This document shows, piece after piece, positions 24,957 through 33,074 of a stretch of DNA of 64,000 nucleotides. This DNA comes from Rhodococcus coprophilus NBRC 100603 (GTDB taxonomy: Bacteria > Actinomycetota > Actinomycetes > Mycobacteriales > Mycobacteriaceae). A program made the translations under genes and the position numbers. Positions within the stretch are counted from its first letter, which is position 1. Every line of letters begins with the position of its first letter. The notes under the pieces are model-generated. The model did not search any database, was not told where the DNA came from, and was given only the letters and a program-made list of their open reading frames with translations. The DNA lies in the NCBI RefSeq assembly GCF_001895045.1, contig NZ_BDAM01000010.1:186001-250000 (forward strand). Reading direction: 5' to 3'.

Positions 24957-26348
24957 TTGAAAGCACAACGGACGCTCGTCGCACTGGCGGCGGCCGCCGT
25001 GCTCGCCGCAGGGTGCAGCGGGCGCAGCGAGAGCGGCGGATCCGGGGACAGCGAGTCACGCGGCGACAGCGGTACCGCGCAATCTGCGTCGGGCGATTTC
25101 GGCGACCTGAGCGACGTCTGCGGACCGGGCGACGCGACGGCTGCGTCCGCCCAAGGCGTGACCGCCGACGAAATCCGGGTCGGCGTCCTCTCCGACGTCG
25201 GATTCACCAAGAACTCCGAATTCGTCGACGCTGCAAACGTATTCACTGAATGGTGCAACGCGGCAGGCGGCATCAACGGTCGCACTCTCGTCCCCGAAAC
25301 CCGGGACGCGAAGCTGATGGAAGTCCGGCAGCGGATGATCGAGGCCTGCCGCGAGGACTTCGCCCTCGTCGGCGGTGGCGCAGCCCTCGACGGTCTCGGC
25401 GTGAAGGAACGACTGTCGTGCCTGTTGCCCAGTTACCCCGCCCAGGTCTCGCAGACGCAGGCGGTGGGCGCCGATCTCGAGATCAGCGCTTCCCCCAGCC
25501 GGGTTCCGGGCTACGACCCCTACTACGGCTTCCGCGAGTGGCTCATCACCGAGAAGTACCCGGAGTCCGCCGGCTCGGTGGGCATCATCAACGGCGATTC
25601 GCCCGTCACCCGCGACCTCGGGCAACAAGCCGTCGACGGCATCACCGCGGCGGGCGGCACGCTCACCTACAACGACCTGTACCCCGCGATGGGCGTCGCC
25701 GACTGGACCCCGTATGCGCAGTCCATCAAGAGCAAAAACGTTCGCGGACTGGTCTTCTACGGCGATTTCAAGCAACTCGCCAAGCTCGAAGAAGTGCTCA
25801 CGGGGATGGACTACAAGCTCGACTGGATCGACGCCAACAACAACGCGTACAACGATTCGTTCATCGAGTTGCTCGGGAAGTCGGCCGACTTCCAGAACAA
25901 CTACGTCGACCTCGGGGGCAGCGCTCCTTTGAGCAGCGCCGACGATGCTCCCGCCGTCCAGCAGGTGCTCGACATGTATGCCCAGTACGCGCCGGACGCC
26001 GAGATCACCTTCCCGGCGCTGCGCGCGATGTCCGCCTGGGCACTGTTCGCGAAAGCGGCCACGAGTTGCGGCGACGACCTCACCCGCGCCTGCGTCTACG
26101 AGGCAGCACTACAGGAAGGCGCATGGACCGGCGGCGGCCTCCACGCCCCCGGCGACCTCGCGAATCCTGTTCCGCCACAGCCGTGTTTCAACGTCCAGGA
26201 AGCCACACCCGACGGCTGGATCTCGCCCGACTTCGGAGCGGACAACGGCTTCTACCGTTGCAGCACACCGCCGTTCGCATACCCGGGTGATTACGGCGTG
26301 CCGATGACCCTCGCCGACGTCGGCAAGACCATGGGCGACATCCGGTAA
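24957..26348 (+). CDS. ABC transporter substrate-binding lipoprotein (branched-chain amino acid family)
   Basis: This 463-residue protein begins MKAQRTLVALAAAAVLAAGC, a lipoprotein signal peptide with the lipid-modified cysteine at residue 20, then a Ser/Gly-rich linker and a two-lobed type I periplasmic-binding fold (VTADEIRVGVLSDVGFT ... INGRTLVPE). It would be anchored outside the cytoplasmic membrane and present the ligand to the permease. TTG 24957 sits six bases after AAGGAGG and is clearly the start. It is the first gene of a five-gene operon and overlaps the permease start by one base. The family also takes urea, amides, short-chain acids and aromatic compounds, so the ligand is open. 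Confidence 0.88.
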   Translation: MKAQRTLVALAAAAVLAAGCSGRSESGGSGDSESRGDSGTAQSASGDFGDLSDVCGPGDATAASAQGVTADEIRVGVLSDVGFTKNSEFVDAANVFTEWCNAAGGINGRTLVPETRDAKLMEVRQRMIEACREDFALVGGGAALDGLGVKERLSCLLPSYPAQVSQTQAVGADLEISASPSRVPGYDPYYGFREWLITEKYPESAGSVGIINGDSPVTRDLGQQAVDGITAAGGTLTYNDLYPAMGVADWTPYAQSIKSKNVRGLVFYGDFKQLAKLEEVLTGMDYKLDWIDANNNAYNDSFIELLGKSADFQNNYVDLGGSAPLSSADDAPAVQQVLDMYAQYAPDAEITFPALRAMSAWALFAKAATSCGDDLTRACVYEAALQEGAWTGGGLHAPGDLANPVPPQPCFNVQEATPDGWISPDFGADNGFYRCSTPPFAYPGDYGVPMTLADVGKTMGDIR

Positions 26349-28471
26349 TGGAACAGTTCGTCACCTTCGGAATCGTCGGCCTCAGCACCGCTGCGATCTA
26401 CGCGATCATCAGCAGCGGGCTGGTGGTGACGTACACGACCACCGGGGTGTTCAACTTCGCGCACGGCGCCACCGGAATGATGGCCGCGTTCGCCTACTGG
26501 CAACTCAGCATCGGATGGGGCTGGCCGGTATGGCTGTCGGCAATCACCGTGCTGGCCGTACTCGCGCCTGCGTTCGGGTTGCTGGTCGAGCAGTTGATGA
26601 GACCGGTCCAGCGCCTCGGTGAAGCCGAGAGACTCGTCATGACGATCGCGTTGCTCAGCGGTCTGATCGCCGTCGCCCGGTGGATCTGGGACCCCAACAA
26701 GTCCCGGTCGCTCCCGACGTTCTTCGCCGAGAAGGATTCCTTCCACATCGGCGCGGCGACGGTCTCGTGGCACCAGGCTCTGACGACGGTGGTCGCAGTA
26801 GCGGTGGCGCTCGGGCTCCGGTTGCTCATGTTCAACACCCGCACGGGCGCGGAAATGCGTGCGACGGTGGACGACCGGGCACTCGTGGGGCTCACCGGCG
26901 CCGACCCGGTTCGCGCCAACCGTGTCGCGTGGATACTGGGCACGACGCTGGCGGCCCTCGGTGGAATCCTCATCGCCCCGATGGTGGCGCTCGATGCCAC
27001 CCAGTTGTCGCTGCTGATCGTCAGTGCCTATGCCGCAGCAATATTCGGGCGGCTGAAGAGTCTGCCGATGACCTTCGTCGGTGCGATCGTGATCGGTTGC
27101 ATGGAAGCGTATCTGGCCGGTTACCTGCCTCAGAACGAGTATCTGCCGGGATTGCGGCTCGCCGCACCCGCGATCGTGTTGCTGCTCGCACTGCTGCTGT
27201 TCCCGCACGGACGGTTGCGCGGGCGCGACCGTCACCTGAGCCCGGTGCCGATCCCGTCGGTACGAGGAACGTTCGTGTTCGCCGGGGTGATCGTGGCGTT
27301 CGGTCTCGTTCTTGCCACCGTGCTCGGAGCGGGCGACCTCGTCACCTACGGGCAGATCTTCGCGTTCGGTGTGATCGCACTGTCGTTCGTCCCGCTCGTC
27401 GGATACGCCGGCCAGATCTCGCTGTGCCAGCTCAGTATGGCGGGCGTCGGTGCGATCGTGTGCGCACACCTCGGTAGCGACGGGCAGTGGTGGGCGCTGA
27501 TCGCAACAGTGGTCGTCGCGGGCGTGGCAGGAGCCGTCGTCGCCGTACCCGCTCTCCGGTTGTCGGGGGTGTACCTGGCATTGGGCACGGCTGCGATCGC
27601 CGTGGTCCTCGACCGGTGGATCTTCTCGTTGCCGTCCTTCGAACTGTTCGGTGTCGAGGTCGCGCTGTTCGATCAGGGGTCGGTGGAACTCGTCGGCCCG
27701 TCCCTGTTCGGGATGCGGGTCGACACTCCCGCCGAACTGACGGTGTTCTCCGCCGTCTGCCTCGCGCTGGTCACCACCGGTGTCGCGGCACTGCGCCGCG
27801 GCCGCCTCGGCAGGCGCTTGATCGCCCTGCGCGACAGCGAAGCCGCGTACGCGACACTCGGCGGGAGCCTGCTTCTGACGAAGATCGTCGTCTTCGCGAT
27901 CTCGGCGGGGATCGCCGGCCTCGGCGGCGCACTGTACGGGATGCAGTTGCAATCGGTCGCCGCCGACCAATTCAATTTTGTTGCCGGACTGTCGATCTTC
28001 CTCATCGCGGTAGTAGGCGGGCTCGGCGTCGTCGGGAACGGCCTGTTCACCGGGTCGATGCTCGCCGGACCGTTCAACGCCATCGTCGCGTTGTGGCCCG
28101 CTGCACAGAATCTCGTACAGGTCGCACCCGCCGCCGCGGGTCTCGCCTACGGTTCCGGCGCGGTGGACGACGGCGTCGTCCCATCGCTGCGGCGACACTG
28201 GGAACCGGTCTTCCGTGATCCGCTCGTGGTCGCCGTCGTCATCGGCTGGGTGCTGCTGTTCTGGTTGCTTCGGCTGTCGGACGTGATCAACGGATACGTA
28301 CTGATCCTCGGGATCGTCGGCGGAGTGCTGGCCGCACGGAGTTGGGCTGCCGCCCGCCACAGGACAGTTCCGGAAATCGAGGAGATCCCCGTGGAGTGGT
28401 GGGGCGTGAAGCGGCCGTGGACTGCGGAGGACGAGGAGGTGCTCGATCGTGCCGTCACAACTCGCAGTTGA
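26348..28471 (+). CDS. Fused ABC permease (LivH-LivM type)
   Basis: This 707-residue membrane protein joins two permeases that are separate in E. coli. Residues 1 to about 290 are LivH-like (GLSTAAIYAIISSGLVVTYT, GVFNFAHGATGMM), and from about residue 320 the LivM-like half begins (LVTYGQIFAFGVIALSFVPLVGYAGQISLCQ, and the EAA-like loop GRRLIALRDSEAAYATLG). Together they form the translocation pore. A C-terminal tail of about 80 residues with one more helix (VVAVVIGWVLLFWLLRL) is cytoplasmic. The ATG overlaps the stop of the binding-protein gene (TAATG) and its end overlaps livG by 23 bp. Confidence 0.9.
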   Translation: MEQFVTFGIVGLSTAAIYAIISSGLVVTYTTTGVFNFAHGATGMMAAFAYWQLSIGWGWPVWLSAITVLAVLAPAFGLLVEQLMRPVQRLGEAERLVMTIALLSGLIAVARWIWDPNKSRSLPTFFAEKDSFHIGAATVSWHQALTTVVAVAVALGLRLLMFNTRTGAEMRATVDDRALVGLTGADPVRANRVAWILGTTLAALGGILIAPMVALDATQLSLLIVSAYAAAIFGRLKSLPMTFVGAIVIGCMEAYLAGYLPQNEYLPGLRLAAPAIVLLLALLLFPHGRLRGRDRHLSPVPIPSVRGTFVFAGVIVAFGLVLATVLGAGDLVTYGQIFAFGVIALSFVPLVGYAGQISLCQLSMAGVGAIVCAHLGSDGQWWALIATVVVAGVAGAVVAVPALRLSGVYLALGTAAIAVVLDRWIFSLPSFELFGVEVALFDQGSVELVGPSLFGMRVDTPAELTVFSAVCLALVTTGVAALRRGRLGRRLIALRDSEAAYATLGGSLLLTKIVVFAISAGIAGLGGALYGMQLQSVAADQFNFVAGLSIFLIAVVGGLGVVGNGLFTGSMLAGPFNAIVALWPAAQNLVQVAPAAAGLAYGSGAVDDGVVPSLRRHWEPVFRDPLVVAVVIGWVLLFWLLRLSDVINGYVLILGIVGGVLAARSWAAARHRTVPEIEEIPVEWWGVKRPWTAEDEEVLDRAVTTRS

Positions 28472-29162
28472 CGACATCTCGGTCGCGTTCGGTGGGCACC
28501 GGGCGCTCGACAGCGTCGCACTGAACGCGGAACGCGGACAGGTGACCGGCCTGATCGGCCCCAACGGTGCGGGCAAGAGCACTCTGTTCGACGTGATCTC
28601 CGGGCTCCGGAAACCCCTGTCGGGCAACGTATCCCTCAACGGCCGGGACGTCACCCGTGCCGGTCCCGCTCGCCGGGCACGGCACGGACTCGCCCGCACG
28701 TTCCAGCGTCTGGAACTGTTCGGCCGCCTCAGCGTGCGCGACAATCTGCGCGTCGCAGCAGAGTTGGGTCCCGAACGACGACACGCGGGGCACATCGCCG
28801 ACGAGATCCTCGCCCGCTTGGGAATCGAGCACCTCGCCGACACCACCGCGGACTCGCTGTCCACCGGCATGGGACGGCTCGTCGAGGTGGCGCGGGCACT
28901 TGCCGTGCGTCCGTCACTCATCCTCCTCGACGAACCGGCAGCGGGCCAGGACGTCCAGGAAACGGAACTGTTCGCCGGACTCCTGCGGACACTCGCTGCC
29001 GACGGGACCGCCGTCCTGCTCGTCGAGCACGACATGGAACTCGTCATGAGCGTGTGCGACACCGTGTACGTGCTCGACCTCGGAAGAATCATCGCGGCTG
29101 GGCCACCGGGCGTGATCCGCCGTGACGAGACCGTGCTCGCAGCCTATCTGGGGAAGTCATGA
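28449..29162 (+). CDS. livG: ABC transporter ATP-binding protein (LivG type)
   Basis: This 237-residue ATPase has Walker A GPNGAGKST, the Q-loop region ARTFQRLELFGRLSVRDNL, a signature in which LSTGMGRLVEVARAL replaces the usual LSGGQ, Walker B LILLDEPAAGQ and the switch histidine in LLVEHDMELVM. The C-terminal GRIIAAGPPGVIRRDETVLAAYLG is typical of LivG. GTG 28449 lies within the permease gene, so translation is coupled. It pairs with LivF to power import. The degenerate signature motif (STGMG) is a visible oddity but is tolerated in this family. Confidence 0.9.
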   Translation: MPSQLAVDDISVAFGGHRALDSVALNAERGQVTGLIGPNGAGKSTLFDVISGLRKPLSGNVSLNGRDVTRAGPARRARHGLARTFQRLELFGRLSVRDNLRVAAELGPERRHAGHIADEILARLGIEHLADTTADSLSTGMGRLVEVARALAVRPSLILLDEPAAGQDVQETELFAGLLRTLAADGTAVLLVEHDMELVMSVCDTVYVLDLGRIIAAGPPGVIRRDETVLAAYLGKS

Positions 29163-29863
29163 ACGCCGTACTCGAAATGCGCAGCGTCCGAGCCGCATAC
29201 GACGCGATCACGGTTCTCCACGGAATCGACCTGAGCGTCGCCCCTGGGCGGGTGGTCGCCCTGCTCGGTCCCAACGGAGCCGGCAAGACCACCACATTGA
29301 GGGTCGCCGCCGGGGTCCACCCGGTCTCGTCCGGTCGACTACTACTCGGTGGCCGCGATGCAACGGGAGTCGCGCCCCGGGATCTGGCCCGTGCGGGCGT
29401 GTGCCTGATCCCGGAAGGCCGGGGGGTGTTCCCCAACATGTCGGTTCGGGACAACCTCTGGATGATGACGTTCACCGGTCGTCCTCGGGCCGAGGTCGAA
29501 GAGATTGCGTTCTCGCGCTTTCCCATCCTCGCCCAGCGCGTCTCCCAGACCGCCGGAACACTCTCCGGCGGCGAACAGCAGATGCTCGCGCTCGCCCGCG
29601 GTCTCGCCACCGACCCCGCGGTGCTGCTGCTCGACGAACTGTCGATGGGCCTGGCCCCGATGATCGTCGCCCAACTCTACGACCATGTTTCGGAGATCGC
29701 CCGCAGTGGGGTGGGCGTCCTCGTCGTCGAGCAGTTCGCCGACGCGGTACTGGATTTCGCCGACCACGCCGCCGTCCTGGTCCGTGGACGGATCCAGAAA
29801 CAGGGACATCCGGAAGACCTACGTACCGAACTGGCATCCCTCTACCTAGGAAGTGCGCCATGA
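29159..29863 (+). CDS. livF: ABC transporter ATP-binding protein (LivF type)
   Basis: This 234-residue ATPase has Walker A GPNGAGKTT, signature LSGGEQQMLALARGL, Walker B VLLLDELSMGLAP and switch histidine position occupied by glutamine in VLVVEQFADAVL, as is usual in LivF. GRGVFPNMSVRDNL is also a LivF hallmark. ATG 29159 overlaps the livG stop (ATGA) and its own stop overlaps the next ATG, so the genes are translated as a chain. It forms the second half of the nucleotide-binding dimer of the importer. Confidence 0.92.
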   Translation: MNAVLEMRSVRAAYDAITVLHGIDLSVAPGRVVALLGPNGAGKTTTLRVAAGVHPVSSGRLLLGGRDATGVAPRDLARAGVCLIPEGRGVFPNMSVRDNLWMMTFTGRPRAEVEEIAFSRFPILAQRVSQTAGTLSGGEQQMLALARGLATDPAVLLLDELSMGLAPMIVAQLYDHVSEIARSGVGVLVVEQFADAVLDFADHAAVLVRGRIQKQGHPEDLRTELASLYLGSAP

Positions 29864-30216
29864 CCTCCACCGAAGACCGTGCCGACCGATTCACCCGAGA
29901 ACTCGCCGAACTGAAGATCCCGGACCCGGCCGCCGGACGCCACGATCTCTGGTTGCGCCTCGGCCTCACGCTCATGGTGGCGGGCCCGATCCTGGGTGTG
30001 GTGTCGTACTTCCTGTCGCACAACACCTCCGACGCCCTCGTGCAGCGCGACGCCATCGTGCTCGCGATCGTCGGCGTCGCGGTGACCGTTGTGGGTTCCG
30101 CTGTCTTCCTGCGGTATTCGCTCACCGGATTCCTCCGGTTCTGGATGGCGCGTCAAGCCTTCGACCTTGCGGTTCTCGCCGACGGGGTGCCCCATCGGAA
30201 GGACGGCTCGTCGTAA
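29860..30216 (+). CDS. Small membrane protein at the end of the ABC importer operon
   Basis: This 118-residue protein has a charged N-terminal 35 residues (TRELAELKIPDPAAGRHDLW), two membrane helices (about LGLTLMVAGPILGVVSYFL and IVLAIVGVAVTVVGSAVFL) and a short cytoplasmic tail. Its ATG overlaps the livF stop by 4 bp (ATGA), which argues for a working role in the transporter or its substrate handling. I do not know a named family; it is not a standard part of Liv systems. Confidence 0.75.
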   Translation: MTSTEDRADRFTRELAELKIPDPAAGRHDLWLRLGLTLMVAGPILGVVSYFLSHNTSDALVQRDAIVLAIVGVAVTVVGSAVFLRYSLTGFLRFWMARQAFDLAVLADGVPHRKDGSS

Positions 30217-30333
30217 CGACTCCGTGGTCGTGACCGCATTCTCGTCACGTCCACGGCACCGACTCCGGCAGCGGGATTCCACTGCCGGTCGAACAGGGTG
30301 ACGGAAACCGTCCGGCACCCGGAGAGGACTCAC

Positions 30334-30870
30334 ATGCGCGTCTCGATTTCCCGTCGTGCGCTGGCGGTCTGCGGTTCGATTGCCATCGCCGCCGCAGTCG
30401 TCGCAGGTTGCAGCGATTCGAGCGACGACACGGTCGCCCGCGACACCTCCGTGTCCAGCGCGACCACGAAGGCAGATACCACCACTACCGAAACCATCGC
30501 GGAGGCAGCAGCTGCCGACACCGCAACCACCGAAGCCGTGACGGCGTCCTATGTGACGTTCTTCGACGGAACGACCCCGGCGGCGACTCGCGCCACCGTC
30601 GTGGAGAACGGCGACGCCTTCCTTCCCGCGCTCGAGGGTATGGCCGCCGACCCGCAGGCCTCGGCGACGACAGCCACGGTCGAGGGAGTGACGGTCGCGG
30701 ACGACGGCACCGCCACGGTTTCGTGGACGTTGCTGATGAACGGAGCCCCGGTGCTGCCCGATCAGTCCGGCGAGGCTGTCGAGCAGGACGGAACGTGGAA
30801 AGTCAGTGCAGCGACGTTCTGTGCACTTCTGGCGATTCAGGGAGACGGCAGCGCGGTCCCGGGCTGCTGA
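30334..30870 (+). CDS. Secreted lipoprotein with Thr/Ala-rich linker
   Basis: This 178-residue protein begins MRVSISRRALAVCGSIAIAA and has a lipobox VVAGC with Cys26. A Thr/Ala/Ser-rich linker of about 50 residues is followed by a small alpha-beta domain (VTASYVTFFDGTTPAATRAT ... DDGTATVSWTLLMNG ... GTWKVSAATFCALLAIQG). The domain pattern reminds me of the low-molecular-weight antigen MTB12 family of mycobacteria, but that is a weak recognition. ATG 30334 follows GGAGAGGACTCAC. It lies 117 bp after the ABC operon and may share its regulation. It would be anchored on the outer face of the membrane. Confidence 0.7.
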   Translation: MRVSISRRALAVCGSIAIAAAVVAGCSDSSDDTVARDTSVSSATTKADTTTTETIAEAAAADTATTEAVTASYVTFFDGTTPAATRATVVENGDAFLPALEGMAADPQASATTATVEGVTVADDGTATVSWTLLMNGAPVLPDQSGEAVEQDGTWKVSAATFCALLAIQGDGSAVPGC

Positions 30871-31155
30871 CGGCAGCACAACGGTCACGGCAGCGCAACG
30901 GTCGACGCCCGGGTGACGACGTAGCTCGGCGCCGTTCCGGTTCCGCACGGGACGGCGCCGACACGCCCGGTGTTCGCGACCGGACTGCAACTGCGACTTA
31001 CACCACACTCCCCGGGTAGCCGAGACCAGCCGAATTCCCCGGGGGCACTTCCCCGGTCGTGCCGTGGACCGCCTCGGGCCGCTCCGCGCACCGATCCGTG
31101 ATCGACGCACCCAGTACAGTGGGACACCGCCGTCGGCAACGAGAAGGGGAGCCCC

Positions 31156-31554
31156 GTGCAGCATGCCCTGTTCTACTCGCTCGTCGCCATGTGCTCGCTG
31201 TTCGCGGCGTCGACGTGGTGTCTCGCGCGACCCCACACGCTGTCGAGTCTTGCCGCGGCCGTCGCGGCCGTCCTCTGGTTCTTCATGAACGGCATGCTGG
31301 AAGGCCGGGTGCTGTACTCGGTCACGCCCGATCACGGACTCACCGAGGCAGACCTGCTGTCCGGAGTGGCCCTGGTCATCTCGGCGTGGGGTTTCCGGAC
31401 GTCCGCGCTCGGACGCCGTCGACGCGCGCTTCGAGCGCGACCGGTGTCTCGCAGCCTCCACCCCGACGAGACACGCGCAATGCCGCAGCAGATACTGCCC
31501 CACCAGCACGAGGACGTGAGCGCGCCGGCTCCGGAGCCGCGGAATCAGCTCTAG
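31156..31554 (+). CDS. Small membrane protein
   Basis: This 132-residue protein starts at GTG 31156 after AAGGGGAG. It has three likely membrane helices in its first 85 residues (MQHALFYSLVAMCSLFAAST, SSLAAAVAAVLWFFMNGML, ADLLSGVALVISAWGF) and a basic, then Pro/Glu-rich cytoplasmic tail with several histidines. I recognise no family. It stands alone between the lipoprotein gene and the convergent small secreted protein. Confidence 0.6.
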   Translation: MQHALFYSLVAMCSLFAASTWCLARPHTLSSLAAAVAAVLWFFMNGMLEGRVLYSVTPDHGLTEADLLSGVALVISAWGFRTSALGRRRRALRARPVSRSLHPDETRAMPQQILPHQHEDVSAPAPEPRNQL

Positions 31555-31736
31555 TCGCTACTCCTCGCCGAGATGTCTCGCAACCGCTATCCGACATCCC
31601 CGCAACCGATTTGGGTATCGGTTTCGTCTCGATGCTGGACCCGGTATGCAGAATTGTCATAAGCTCCTCGACGGCCACATTCACGTGGCCGTGTCTCCAG
31701 AAGTCCTCCCCGACACACATGGAGATACAGCGCAGG

Positions 31737-31772
31737 GCCCCGCCGGCTCCTCCCCTCTTTCGCTGGCGGGGC
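31737..31772 (-). terminator. Hairpin after the 59-residue secreted protein gene
   Basis: Arms GCCCCGCC and GGCGGGGC pair perfectly around a 20-base loop, just past the stop of the minus-strand small gene. Confidence 0.45.
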
Positions 31773-31780
31773 TTCCCTGC

Positions 31781-31960
31781 TCAAACGATGCCGAGAGCGC
31801 TCGCAAGGAACGCGATCGCCCAGCTCACGATCTCGACGACTCCGATGGCACTCGAGCCGGCCGTCTCGCCAGATTCCGCCGCAGCGGCGACCGGCGTGAA
31901 CAGCAACAGAACCGCACCCGCTCCCGCGGTTGCGATCACCCCTCGCCTGACGAGTGCCAT
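31781..31960 (-). CDS. Small secreted or membrane peptide (59 residues)
   Basis: The gene starts at ATG 31960, seven bases after a strong GGGAGGAAG. The product opens MALVRRGVIATAGAGAVLLL and continues FTPVAAAAESGE, a signal peptide with a likely cut after AAAA, leaving about 33 residues that end in a second hydrophobic stretch (VVEIVSWAIAFLASALGIV). The mature part could be a membrane-inserting peptide. No family is recognised. The frame continues upstream to 32098, but that part overlaps the zinc-ribbon gene and lacks a ribosome site. Confidence 0.55.
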   Translation of the reverse strand: MALVRRGVIATAGAGAVLLLFTPVAAAAESGETAGSSAIGVVEIVSWAIAFLASALGIV

Positions 31961-32019
31961 CGCTTCCTCCCGCGAACACGATAAATCCGTTTGTCCACCG
32001 TTGTGTAGGAATTCACTGA

Positions 32020-32235
32020 TCACCGCTCGTCGAATGCACGCGCTCGACAGCGACCCCCGAGTGGCGGGGTGTAGACCACCGCATCGCACAAACGGCACGC
32101 GTGCGTCCGGTGCATCACCCCGCAGTCACACACCTGCGAGCCCACCAGCGTCCGGTTCGGCCCGAGCCGATGCCCGTTGGGGCAGCGGGCGGGCGCAGGT
32201 TCGGCCCAGCCGGCGGCGATTCGATACAACCTCAT
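32020..32235 (-). CDS. Small zinc-ribbon-like protein beside a LexA-type box
   Basis: This 71-residue protein reads MRLYRIAAGWAEPAPARCPN and then pairs its cysteines and histidines as CPNGH, CDCG and CRLCD, which suits one or two zinc knuckles. It is basic at the end (RCRARAFDER). A box TCGATCATATGTTCGA ends four bases before the ATG at 32235, leaving no room for a ribosome site, so the transcript may be leaderless if this start is right. It diverges from the pentapeptide-repeat gene. The zinc motifs suggest nucleic-acid binding, perhaps in DNA damage response, but this is inference. Confidence 0.6.
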   Translation of the reverse strand: MRLYRIAAGWAEPAPARCPNGHRLGPNRTLVGSQVCDCGVMHRTHACRLCDAVVYTPPLGGRCRARAFDER

Positions 32236-32238
32236 CTT

Positions 32239-32254
32239 TCGATCATATGTTCGA
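32239..32254. promoter_or_regulatory. LexA (SOS) box
   Basis: TCGATCATATGTTCGA differs at one base from the mycobacterial LexA consensus TCGAAC-N4-GTTCGA. It lies between the divergent zinc-ribbon gene (4 bp from its ATG) and the pentapeptide-repeat gene (108 bp from its ATG). Confidence 0.7.
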
Positions 32255-32308
32255 ACACACGGCCTGTTCGACCCGGTGTGTGCGTGAAGATCAGACGGCC
32301 GGCGGGCA

Positions 32309-32352
32309 GTCGCGGGGTGGGTACGGGTCTGCATCGGTCCCCCACCCGCGAC
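32309..32352 (+). promoter_or_regulatory. Leader hairpin before the pentapeptide-repeat gene
   Basis: GTCGCGGG and CCCGCGAC pair perfectly, and further G-rich and C-rich bases inside can extend the stem. The structure ends just before the ribosome site, so it could attenuate transcription or hide the start. Confidence 0.35.
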
Positions 32353-32362
32353 ACTGGGGGAT

Positions 32363-33034
32363 ATGACCACTCGCGCCACCCAGTCCTCGCCGAAGCCACC
32401 CAAGATCGACAACCGCCGGGCCGTCGGCCTCGACGACGGGGACGCCGACGCCCTGGCCGCCCACAGCACCTTCGAGCGCATGCGGTACTCGGATGCCGAC
32501 CTGTCCGGGCGCGACCTTGCGGGCGTCACGTTGTCCGAGTGCGAACTCAGCGGGGTCTCGATCGACGACGCAGACTTCACCAGCGCACGAATGATCGACA
32601 CCCACATCGAGCGTGTGAACGCCCCGAGGTTCTCCGCCGCGCGCAGCGCGCTGCACAACGTGCGGATCGACGGCAGCCGGATCGGAGCCATGGACATGTA
32701 CGACTCGTCGCTGCGCTCGGTGGTGGTGACCGACTCGAAGATCAGCCTGATAAACCTGCGCGCGGGGAACCTGCGCGATGTCCTGTTCCGGGGTTGCATC
32801 ATCGACGAACTCGACTTGGCCGAAGCGAACCTGATGCGGGTGGCATTCGAGGACAGCCGGGTCGGCGATCTCGATGTAAATCGCGCCACACTCGCGCACG
32901 TCGACTTTCGAGGCTTGGAGATCGGAACCATCCGAAATCTGGACGGACTCAGAGGATCGACGATGACCGGGCACCAGGCCGTGTCGCTGTCGGGCCTGTT
33001 CGCCGCGCACCTCGGTATCCGAATCGAGCACTGA
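32363..33034 (+). CDS. Pentapeptide-repeat protein
   Basis: This 223-residue protein consists from about residue 45 to 190 of five-residue steps with a central Leu/Phe/Val/Ile (SDADLSGRDLAGVTLSECEL, ADFTSARM, NLRAGNLRDVLFRGC), the right-handed quadrilateral beta helix. In mycobacteria and in Qnr proteins such folds mimic DNA and protect gyrase from fluoroquinolones. Here the repeats are irregular and the last 25 residues (MTGHQAVSLSGLFAAHLGIR) form a different ending. The ATG follows a GGGGGAT. The LexA-type box 108 bp upstream suggests induction by DNA damage. A gyrase target is inference. Confidence 0.85.
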   Translation: MTTRATQSSPKPPKIDNRRAVGLDDGDADALAAHSTFERMRYSDADLSGRDLAGVTLSECELSGVSIDDADFTSARMIDTHIERVNAPRFSAARSALHNVRIDGSRIGAMDMYDSSLRSVVVTDSKISLINLRAGNLRDVLFRGCIIDELDLAEANLMRVAFEDSRVGDLDVNRATLAHVDFRGLEIGTIRNLDGLRGSTMTGHQAVSLSGLFAAHLGIRIEH

Positions 33035-33074
33035 GGCTGCCCGAAGATCGAGGAAAGATCAGTAAAGTCGTCGA

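Noticed and set aside
26291-29092. A minus-strand open frame of more than 900 codons opposite the ABC importer genes
   Set aside because: It is antisense to three genes with complete ABC permease and ATPase motifs, its translation is Arg/Asp/Gln-rich without domains, and long antisense frames are expected in GC-rich DNA because of strong third-position bias.
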